DNA from: Allobosea sp.
GTDB lineage: Bacteria; Pseudomonadota; Alphaproteobacteria; Rhizobiales; Beijerinckiaceae
DNA length: 6,131 nucleotides
Reading direction: 5' to 3'
Assembly: GCA_021732895.1 (NCBI GenBank)
Contig: JAKFWE010000403.1
Span: 1 to 6,131, forward strand
Part shown: one piece after another, positions 1 through 4,608 of the stretch
Layout of the letters: every line of letters begins with the position of its first letter
Numbering within the stretch: position 1 is the first letter of the stretch
Translations under genes and position numbers: made by a program
The notes under the pieces: generated by a model
The model's database searches: none
What the model was told of the DNA's origin: nothing
The model's input: only the letters and a program-made list of their open reading frames with translations

Positions 1-459
1 GCCGCGATCGAGGCGCATGATCCCGACGTCGTCGTCATCGATCTCGAGGACCCGAGCCGCGATGCGCTCGCCGACATGTTCCTGGTCAGCAGGCATGTCC
101 GCCGGCCGATCACCATGTTCGTCGATCAATCCGACAGCGCCTCGATCGAGGCCGCCGTCGAGGCCGGCGTCTCGGCCTATATCGTCGACGGGCTGAAGAA
201 GGAGCGCATGCAGCCGATCCTGCAAACCTGCGTCAGCCGCTTCAACGCCTTCCGCAAGCTGCGCGAGGAGCTCGACGAGGCCCGCTCGCAACTGGAGGAC
301 CGCAAGACGATCGACCGCGCCAAGGGCATCGTCATGCGCATGAAGGGTCTACCGGAGGACGAGGCCTACGCTCTCCTGCGCCGAACGGCGATGAACGAGA
401 AGCGCAAGCTGGTCGAGATCGCGAGCTCCATCGTCACGGCGGCAGAGGTTCTGAAATGA
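1..459 (+). CDS. nasT: NasT-type ANTAR antitermination regulator (5' truncated by window edge)
   Basis: The frame is open from the first base, so the gene begins upstream; 152 codons are visible of a family usually near 190-200 residues. Visible residues about 1-75 are the rest of a response-regulator-like receiver, with an acidic VVVIDLED strand end (Asp at visible residue 18) and an AYIVDGL segment where classical receivers carry a conserved Lys. A helical linker rich in Glu and Arg leads into an ANTAR domain (about residues 83-148) with the hallmark stretch DRAKGIVMRMKGLPEDEAY and then RKLVEIASSIV. ANTAR domains bind paired RNA hairpins and prevent transcription termination. NasT proteins are held inactive by NasS without nitrate or nitrite. 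The ATGA overlap with the next gene, a NasS homologue, and an ANTAR-type leader downstream fit this role. The family call is firm; phosphorylation of the receiver is not implied. Confidence 0.93.
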   Translation, partial: AAIEAHDPDVVVIDLEDPSRDALADMFLVSRHVRRPITMFVDQSDSASIEAAVEAGVSAYIVDGLKKERMQPILQTCVSRFNAFRKLREELDEARSQLEDRKTIDRAKGIVMRMKGLPEDEAYALLRRTAMNEKRKLVEIASSIVTAAEVLK

Positions 460-1505
460 CGACCCTGCACCTGCGCGTCGGATTCATGCCGCTGGTCGAT
501 TGCGCGCTGGTCGTGCTCGCCAGGGACGAGGGCTTCGCCGAGGCCGAAGGCCTCGATCTGGAACTCGTGCGCGAGGTCTCCTGGTCGAACCTGCGTGACA
601 AGCTCAATGTCCGGCTGCTCGACGCCGCCCATATGCTCGGACCCGCCGCCATCGCCGCGACGCTCGGCATCGGCGGAGTGCGCGCGCCGATGGCGATCCC
701 GATGGCGCTGAATCTCGACGGCGCCGCCATCACCGTGTCATTGCGCCGCTTCGAGGAGCTTGCGCGGCTGGCCGATGGCGACCTCGCCGACACGGCGGTG
801 TCGGCCCGGGCGCTCGCCGCCCTGGTGGCGCGGCGCAAGGCGTCGGGCCTGCCGCCGCTGACTTTCGCCGCCGTGTTCGGCTTTTCGATGCACACCTACC
901 TGCTCTGCGAATGGCTGGCCAAGGGCGGCCTCAGGCTCGGGGAGGATGTCCGCTTCGAGGTCGTGCCGCCGCCCCAGACCGTCGAGGCGCTGACCAGCGG
1001 CCGCGTCGACGGCTTTTGCGCCGGCGCGCCGTGGAACGCCGCGGCGGTCGCCGCCGGCGTCGGGGCGATGGTGCTGGCCTCGGCCGATCTGCGCCGCGAC
1101 TGCCCCGACAAGGTGCTGGCCTGGCGCGCGGACGACGCCGAACGCCGCGCCTCGGCCGTCGCGCGGCTGAACGCGGCGATCCTCAAGGCGAGCGACTGGG
1201 CCTGCCGGCCGGAGAATGCGCCGCGCTTCGCCCGGCATCTCTCCGCGCCGGACAGGCTGGCGCTCCCGGCCGAACTGCTGGAGCCGATCCTGCGCTGTGA
1301 ACTGCGCCAGGGCGCCGGGCGTCCGCCGCGCCTGATCGAGCGCTTCATCCGCTTCGACCGCGCCGCGTTGCGCCCCGAGCCGGCCCATGCCGACTGGATC
1401 CTCGCCGGCATGGAGCGGGCCGGCCAGGCCACGCCGACGGCGGAGATGGTCGCGCAGGCGCGGGCGGTGTTCCGGCCTGCCCTGTTTCCCGGCGACGGCG
1501 GCTGA
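456..1505 (+). CDS. nasS: NasS nitrate/nitrite sensor, cytoplasmic NrtA-like protein
   Basis: This 349-residue protein belongs to the NrtA/CmpA solute-binding family but starts directly with the mature fold (LRVGFMPLVDCALVVLA from residue 6) and has no signal peptide. That matches NasS, a cytoplasmic sensor that sequesters NasT when nitrate and nitrite are absent. It aligns by eye with the exported NrtA encoded downstream: SWSNLRD against SWGATRD, VVPPPQTVEAL against VVPPAQMVANM, DGFCAGAPWN against DCFCVGEPWN. His146 (SMHTYLL) and Lys219 (PDKVLA) correspond to His189 and Lys262 of that NrtA, positions I recall as ligand contacts in cyanobacterial NrtA. The ATG at 456 shares four bases with the nasT stop, and AGAGG at 444-448 lies 7 bases upstream, so translation is probably coupled and would help fix the NasT:NasS ratio. 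An alternative reading as a transport protein is disfavoured by the missing export signal. Confidence 0.9.
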   Translation: MTTLHLRVGFMPLVDCALVVLARDEGFAEAEGLDLELVREVSWSNLRDKLNVRLLDAAHMLGPAAIAATLGIGGVRAPMAIPMALNLDGAAITVSLRRFEELARLADGDLADTAVSARALAALVARRKASGLPPLTFAAVFGFSMHTYLLCEWLAKGGLRLGEDVRFEVVPPPQTVEALTSGRVDGFCAGAPWNAAAVAAGVGAMVLASADLRRDCPDKVLAWRADDAERRASAVARLNAAILKASDWACRPENAPRFARHLSAPDRLALPAELLEPILRCELRQGAGRPPRLIERFIRFDRAALRPEPAHADWILAGMERAGQATPTAEMVAQARAVFRPALFPGDGG

Positions 1506-1510
1506 GACTG

Positions 1511-1528
1511 GCGCGCTGCGCGTTTTTT
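1511..1528 (+). terminator. Short intrinsic-terminator-like hairpin after nasS
   Basis: Six bases past the nasS stop, CGCG (1512-1515) can pair with CGCG (1519-1522) around a CTG loop and is followed at once by six T residues (1523-1528). G-U pairs may lengthen the stem by two. The stem is short, so termination may be partial, but the position between nasTS and the next promoter is sensible: it would let nasTS be transcribed separately from the nitrate-induced unit. Confidence 0.45.
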
Positions 1529-1545
1529 GAGCGGCCGCGGCTGAT

Positions 1546-1558
1546 TTGTGCGGCGCAA
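1546..1558. promoter_or_regulatory. Candidate activator-binding dyad upstream of the sigma-54 promoter
   Basis: TTGTGC and GCGCAA form a near-perfect dyad (5 of 6 positions) around a central G, about 111-123 bases upstream of the predicted start site. This is the usual distance for an enhancer-binding protein acting on sigma-54. It does not fit the remembered NtrC consensus (TGCACC-N5-GGTGCA) well, so the identity of any bound regulator is open. GC-rich dyads of this size also occur by chance. Confidence 0.2.
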
Positions 1559-1600
1559 TATGACGCCAGGAGCACGCGCCGTCGTCAGCCTGTTCCGCGC

Positions 1601-1613
1601 CAACCCTTTGAAA
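1601..1613 (-). promoter_or_regulatory. Possible IHF site between enhancer region and promoter
   Basis: On the minus strand the sequence TTTCAAAGGGTTG matches the IHF consensus WATCAA-N4-TTR with one mismatch (T for A at position 2). An A7 tract (1611-1617) borders it, as is common at IHF sites. It lies roughly 56-68 bases upstream of the predicted start, where IHF bends DNA in many sigma-54 promoters. The match is degenerate, so this is only suggestive. Confidence 0.3.
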
Positions 1614-1642
1614 AAAATCGACCCGACGCCTCGCCAGGCGCT

Positions 1643-1658
1643 TGGCACGCTCTTTGTA
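1643..1658 (+). promoter_or_regulatory. Sigma-54 (RpoN) promoter of the nitrate-assimilation unit
   Basis: TGGCACG (1643-1649), four spacer bases, then TTGTA (1654-1658) matches the RpoN consensus TGGCACG-N4-TTGCA with a single change (T for C in the -12 element). The GG of the -24 box (1644-1645) and the G of the -12 box (1656) have the required ten-base spacing. The predicted start is near base 1669. Sigma-54 control implies activation by an enhancer-binding protein, most likely NtrC under nitrogen limitation, as is known for other nas operons. No sigma-70 pair with proper spacing overlaps it: TATAAA at 1657-1662 has no -35 box 17 bases upstream. Confidence 0.82.
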
Positions 1659-1669
1659 TAAATGGAAGT

Positions 1670-1693
1670 GACGCGGCCAATGCTGCCCGCGTC
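1670..1693 (+). promoter_or_regulatory. Leader hairpin P1, ANTAR-type hexaloop
   Basis: GACGCGG (1670-1676) pairs perfectly with CCGCGTC (1687-1693). Inside this stem a C-C mismatch (1677 and 1686) is followed by a closing C1678-G1685 pair, leaving the hexaloop AATGCT (1679-1684) with A at position 1 and G at position 4. The hairpin starts one base after the predicted transcription start, so it would be at the extreme 5' end of the RNA. Confidence 0.75.
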
Positions 1694-1712
1694 GATCTCC
1701 GAACCGGAACGC

Positions 1713-1728
1713 ACAGCAACGCCGCTGT
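1713..1728 (+). promoter_or_regulatory. Leader hairpin P2, ANTAR-type hexaloop and antiterminator
   Basis: ACAGC (1713-1717) pairs with GCTGT (1724-1728) and closes the hexaloop AACGCC (1718-1723), again with A first and G fourth. Beyond a bulged C1712, C1710-G1711 can pair with C1729-G1730. The loop plus the next base is exactly the terminator's 5' arm, so a stabilised P2 blocks the terminator. Confidence 0.82.
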
Positions 1729-1767
1729 CGAAACGAGCCCAGCAGGGTTCTTTCGCACGGCGTTTTT
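1718..1767 (+). terminator. Leader intrinsic terminator, exclusive with P2
   Basis: AACGCCG (1718-1724) pairs with CGGCGTT (1758-1764), and the last stem Ts run on to give five Ts (1763-1767). The stem can extend inward: after a bulged C1725, TG (1726-1727) pairs with CA (1756-1757). After a bulged T1728, CGAAA (1729-1733) pairs with TTTCG (1751-1755). An apical AGCCC/GGGTT stem (1736-1740 with 1745-1749, one G-U pair) is capped by AGCA. With free NasT absent, this should stop transcription before nrtA. Confidence 0.8.
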
Positions 1768-1822
1768 CGCGTTCGGCGGTCGGCCGGCTTCACCTTGCAT
1801 CGATCCAGCACGAGGCGATCCA

Positions 1823-3136
1823 ATGACGCAGACTGACAAGACGAAAGCGAAAGCCGCCGGCGCGAGCCGTCGTCATCTGCTGCAGCTCTCCGGCGCGGCC
1901 GCCCTGATGAGCGCGGCCAGGGCCGCCTTTCCGTCCGGGGCGTTCGCTCAGGCCGCCGGGCCGGAGGTGAAGGGCACGCGGCTCGGCTTCATCGCGCTGA
2001 CCGACGCCGCGCCGCTGATCATCGCCAAGGAGAAGGGAATCTACGCCAAATACGGCCTGCCGGACATGGACATCGCCAAGCAGGCTTCCTGGGGCGCGAC
2101 GCGCGACAACATGTCCCTCGGCTTCAAGAGCAACGGCATCGACGGCGGCCACATCCTCTCGCCCAAGCCCTATCTCTACGGGACCGGCAAGGTGATGCAG
2201 AACAGTCTGCCTTTGCCGATGTACACGCTGCTGCGCCTCAACGAGGACTGCCAGGGCCTCTCGGTCTCCAACGAATACAAGGATCTGGCAGTCGGCACCG
2301 ATTCCTCCGCGCTGAAGGAGGCGTTCGCGAAGAAGAAGGCCGCCGGCAAGGAGGTCAAGGCCGCGATGACCTTCCCGGGCGGGACGCATGATCTCTGGAT
2401 CCGCTACTGGCTCGCGGCTGGCGGCATCGACCCCGACAGCGAGGTTTCGACCATCGTCGTGCCGCCCGCCCAGATGGTGGCGAACATGAAGGTCGGCACC
2501 ATGGACTGCTTCTGCGTCGGCGAGCCCTGGAACGAGCAACTCGTCAACCAGAACATCGGCTTCACCGCCGCCACCACGGGCGAGGTCTGGTTCAAGCATC
2601 CCGAGAAGGTGCTCGGCATGCGCGCCGACTTCGTCGACCAGAATCCGAAGGCGACCATGGCCATCATGCTGGCGACGATGGAAGCGCAGATGTGGTGCGA
2701 GAAGATGGAGAACAAGCAGGAGATGGCCGAGATCATCGGCCGTCGTCAGTGGTTCAACGTCCCGGTGCCCGACATCATCGGCCGCATCAGGGGCGACATC
2801 AACTACGGCCGCGGCAAGGTCGTGAAGGGCTCGAACCTGCTGATGAAGTTCTGGGGCGAGGGCGGCTCGGTCTCCTATCCGTGGAAGAGCCTCGACAGCT
2901 GGTTCGTCACCGAAAACATTCGCTGGGGCAAGTTCGACACCAACACGGACGTCAAGGCGCTGGTCGACAAGACCAACCGTTCGGATCTCTGGCTCGAGGC
3001 CGCGAGGACGCTCGGCGTCGCCAACCCGCCCAAGGGCGACTCGCGCGGCGTCGAGACCTTCTTCGACGGCGTGAAGTTCGATCCGGCCGCGCCGATGGAC
3101 TACCTCAAGGCGCTCAAGATCAAGCGGGTGGCGTGA
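1823..3136 (+). CDS. nrtA: NrtA nitrate/nitrite-binding protein, Tat-exported
   Basis: This 437-residue periplasmic substrate-binding protein of the NrtA/CmpA family would deliver nitrate or nitrite to an ABC importer. The N-terminus is a Tat signal: SRRHLLQ at residues 15-21, a hydrophobic segment, and a likely cleavage at AFA-QA (after Ala42). No lipobox Cys is evident, so it is probably soluble in the periplasm rather than a lipoprotein as in cyanobacteria. The mature fold starts at TRLGFIALTDAAPLIIAKEKGIY. Family landmarks are KQASWGATRDN, THDLWIRYWLAAGG (His189), DCFCVGEPWNEQ and HPEKVLGMRADF (Lys262). The ATG at 1823 has GAGG (1812-1815) 7 bases upstream and places the Tat motif correctly. 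It is the first gene after the NasT-controlled leader. The usual nrtB permease and nrtC ATPase do not follow, so its membrane partners must be elsewhere or lost. Confidence 0.92.
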   Translation: MTQTDKTKAKAAGASRRHLLQLSGAAALMSAARAAFPSGAFAQAAGPEVKGTRLGFIALTDAAPLIIAKEKGIYAKYGLPDMDIAKQASWGATRDNMSLGFKSNGIDGGHILSPKPYLYGTGKVMQNSLPLPMYTLLRLNEDCQGLSVSNEYKDLAVGTDSSALKEAFAKKKAAGKEVKAAMTFPGGTHDLWIRYWLAAGGIDPDSEVSTIVVPPAQMVANMKVGTMDCFCVGEPWNEQLVNQNIGFTAATTGEVWFKHPEKVLGMRADFVDQNPKATMAIMLATMEAQMWCEKMENKQEMAEIIGRRQWFNVPVPDIIGRIRGDINYGRGKVVKGSNLLMKFWGEGGSVSYPWKSLDSWFVTENIRWGKFDTNTDVKALVDKTNRSDLWLEAARTLGVANPPKGDSRGVETFFDGVKFDPAAPMDYLKALKIKRVA

Positions 3137-3204
3137 TGGCGATGGCCTGGTCCGCTCGCCCGACGCATTCCGATGCGCCGCCCTGTCCCCTTCCCCCCGC
3201 TTCA

Positions 3205-3230
3205 GCCATGTCGGATGTTTCCGACATGGC
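3205..3230 (+). repeat. Perfect palindromic hairpin A
   Basis: GCCATGTCGGA (3205-3215) and TCCGACATGGC (3220-3230) form an 11-bp perfect stem with a TGTT loop. The core at 3210-3225 is GTCGGATGTTTCCGAC. There is no T-run after it, so it is not a classical intrinsic terminator, but in the transcript it could stabilise the nrtA end or slow readthrough. Confidence 0.85.
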
Positions 3231-3240
3231 CCATGCGTCG

Positions 3241-3266
3241 CCAAAGTCGGAAACATCCGACTTTGG
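3241..3266 (-). repeat. Perfect palindromic hairpin B, inverted copy of A's core
   Basis: CCAAAGTCGGA (3241-3251) and TCCGACTTTGG (3256-3266) form an 11-bp perfect stem with an AACA loop. Its core (3246-3261) is the exact reverse complement of the core of hairpin A, including the loop. The outer arms differ from those of A yet still pair perfectly. The A-B pair, ten bases apart, looks like a REP-type head-to-head doublet. Confidence 0.85.
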
Positions 3267-3349
3267 TGGGCAAGGGTTAGGGATGGGGGGGCGTGCAGGA
3301 CTGGACTCGACCTCCAAGGATTTCGAACCGTCCTGGACTCTCACCCCCG

Positions 3350-3376
3350 CCCTCCCCACCGCAAGCGGGGGGAGGG
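3350..3376 (+). repeat. GC-rich repeat hairpin that embeds the next gene's ribosome-binding site
   Basis: CCCTCCCC (3350-3357) pairs with GGGGAGGG (3369-3376) and, after a bulged A3358, CCG (3359-3361) pairs with CGG (3366-3368) around a CAAG loop. The 3' arm contains GGAGG (3371-3375), five bases before the ATG at 3381 of the oxidoreductase gene, so the Shine-Dalgarno sequence is inside the stem. Translation may depend on ribosomes or other factors opening it. Confidence 0.7.
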
Positions 3377-3380
3377 GGTG

Positions 3381-4607
3381 ATGGCCGAGCCGCTGATCAT
3401 CGTCGGGAAGGGCATGGCCGCGACGCGGCTGGTTGACGAACTCAGCCGGTGCGCGCTCGGCCGCTATTCCATCGCGGTGATCGGCGAGGAGCCTCGGCTG
3501 GCCTATAACCGGGTGCTGCTCTCGCCGCTGCTGGCGGGCGAGATCGGCGAGGCCGAGATCGAACTGAAGCCGGCAGGCTGGTGGACGGCGAGGGGCGTCT
3601 CGACGATCTACGGCCGCGCCGTGGCGCACATCGACCGCGCGGCGAAAACCGTCGCTCTGGCCGATGGCGTCAGACTGCCTTACGGCAAGCTCGTGCTCGC
3701 GACCGGCTCCAGGCCGTTGAAGCCGCCTTTTCCGGGCGGCGACCTGCCGGGTGTGGTCACCTTCCGCGACACAAGCGATGTCGAGACCATGCGCGGTTAC
3801 GCCGAACGCGGCGCCCGGATCGTCGTCATCGGCGGCGGTCTGCTCGGGCTCGAGGCGGCTCATGGCCTGTCGCGTGCCGGTGGCCGGGTGACTTTGCTGC
3901 ATCTGGTCGATCGCCTCATGGAGCGCCAGCTCGACGCCGAGGGCGCCGGCCTTCTCGCCGCCGCCATGGCCGGGCGCGGCATCGTCGTCCGCCTCGACGC
4001 AGCCACGAAAGGTTTCGTCGGCAAGGACAAGGTCGAGGGCGTCGAACTCGGCGACGGCGCGGTCATCCCCGCCGATCTCGTCGTCGTCGCCATCGGCGTC
4101 CGCCCGAATGCCGATCTGGCGAAGGCCGCCGGTCTTGCCGTCAACCGCGGCGTCGTCGTCGATGACGGCCTCGCCAGCGACGATCCGGACATCTTCGCCA
4201 TCGGCGAATGCGCCGAGCATCGCGGACAGGTCTACGGGCTGGTCGAGCCGGCCTATGAGCAGGCGCGGGTGCTGGCGGCGCGGCTCGCCGGCGGGTCCGC
4301 CGCCTATCGGGGCTCGCTGCTTTCGACCAATCTCAAGGTCTCCGGCGTCGGCGTCTTCTCGGCCGGCGAGTTCGAGGCCGGGGACGGCGCGCAGACCATG
4401 GTGCTGCGGGACCGCGCCTCCGGCGTCTACCGCAAGTTCGTGCTGCGCGAGGGCAGGCTCGCAGGCTGCGTTCTGGTCGGCGATACGCAGGGCGCGCTGT
4501 TCTATCTCGGGCTGATCCGCTCCGGGCAGGACATTTCGGCCATGCGCGCCGATCTGCCGTTCGGCGAGCCCTGGTGCGCCGTCCCGCAGGCCGCCGAGGC
4601 CGCCTGA
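3381..4607 (+). CDS. NirB/NasB-like FAD-dependent NAD(P)H oxidoreductase, probable nitrate reductase electron-transfer subunit
   Basis: This 408-residue flavoprotein has the two-dinucleotide fold of the N-terminal part of NirB and of the NADH subunit of assimilatory nitrate reductases (NasC in Klebsiella, NasB in Bacillus). The FAD-binding motif VGKGMAATR is at residues 8-16, the LATGSRP turn near 106-112, the NAD(P)-binding GGGLLG at 151-156, and a second FAD motif FAIGECAEH around 272-280, followed by GQVYGLVEPAYEQA. It ends after the flavoprotein fold, with no clustered BFD-type cysteines and no siroheme/[4Fe-4S] sulfite-reductase domain, so it is not itself a nitrite reductase. The nasA start lies one base past its stop, suggesting it feeds NasA electrons; donation to a separately encoded nitrite reductase is an alternative. 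ATG 3381 is chosen over the adjacent in-frame GTG 3378 because GGAGG (3371-3375) is spaced well from it. Confidence 0.85.
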   Translation: MAEPLIIVGKGMAATRLVDELSRCALGRYSIAVIGEEPRLAYNRVLLSPLLAGEIGEAEIELKPAGWWTARGVSTIYGRAVAHIDRAAKTVALADGVRLPYGKLVLATGSRPLKPPFPGGDLPGVVTFRDTSDVETMRGYAERGARIVVIGGGLLGLEAAHGLSRAGGRVTLLHLVDRLMERQLDAEGAGLLAAAMAGRGIVVRLDAATKGFVGKDKVEGVELGDGAVIPADLVVVAIGVRPNADLAKAAGLAVNRGVVVDDGLASDDPDIFAIGECAEHRGQVYGLVEPAYEQARVLAARLAGGSAAYRGSLLSTNLKVSGVGVFSAGEFEAGDGAQTMVLRDRASGVYRKFVLREGRLAGCVLVGDTQGALFYLGLIRSGQDISAMRADLPFGEPWCAVPQAAEAA

Positions 4608-4608
4608 C

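Larger units (their letters stand above)
1669..1767 (+). promoter_or_regulatory. ANTAR-type antitermination leader controlled by NasT
   Basis: This untranslated leader begins at the predicted sigma-54 start and holds three RNA elements: hairpin P1 (1670-1693), hairpin P2 (1713-1728) and an intrinsic terminator (1718-1767). Both small hairpins carry hexaloops with A at position 1 and G at position 4, the published signature of RNAs bound by ANTAR proteins such as NasR, EutV and NasT. The terminator's 5' arm is made from the P2 loop, so P2 and the terminator cannot form together. NasT bound to P1 and P2 would therefore let polymerase read into nrtA and the genes beyond. About 55 bases separate the T-run from the nrtA start. 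Confidence 0.85.
3137..3380. repeat. Mosaic of palindromic repeats between nrtA and the FAD oxidoreductase gene
   Basis: This non-coding spacer is composed largely of self-complementary units. Two 26-base palindromes (3205-3230 and 3241-3266) share a 16-base core in opposite orientation. A C-rich/G-rich hairpin (3350-3376) closes the region. TCCCCCCGCTT (3192-3202) near the left end is the exact complement of AAGCGGGGGGA (3363-3373) at the right end, so much of the spacer is bounded by 11-base inverted arms. CTGGACTC occurs twice in direct orientation (3301-3308 and 3333-3340). Such units resemble dispersed intergenic repeats of high-GC Rhizobiales, but copy number cannot be judged from one window. 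Confidence 0.7.

Noticed and set aside
1642..1662. Sigma-70-like boxes TTGGCA (1642-1647) and TATAAA (1657-1662)
   Set aside because: The spacer would be only 9 bases, which is unworkable for sigma-70. The same bases fit a sigma-54 promoter with correct spacing.
434..1823. Long open frames on the minus strand opposite nasS and the leader (for example 434-895, 738-1823, 896-1714)
   Set aside because: They are antisense shadows produced by GC-rich codon bias. Their translations are Arg/Ala-rich without recognisable motifs, and the + strand carries clear family signatures.
3205..3230. Intrinsic terminator after nrtA
   Set aside because: The stem is strong but no T-run follows either hairpin A or B, so Rho-independent termination is not supported.
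3205..3266. CRISPR-like repeats
   Set aside because: There are only two units, in opposite orientation and self-complementary, with a ten-base gap. There is no regular repeat-spacer array.
2692..3381. A 229-codon + strand frame running from inside nrtA through the repeat spacer
   Set aside because: Its first two thirds are the out-of-frame reading of nrtA and the rest is repeat-derived low-complexity sequence. Only the short 3136-3381 part is worth noting, as a possible coupling frame.
3381..4607. Full NirB nitrite reductase
   Set aside because: The protein ends at 408 residues after the flavoprotein domains and lacks the siroheme/[4Fe-4S] cysteine motifs; the next gene is nasA in its own frame.
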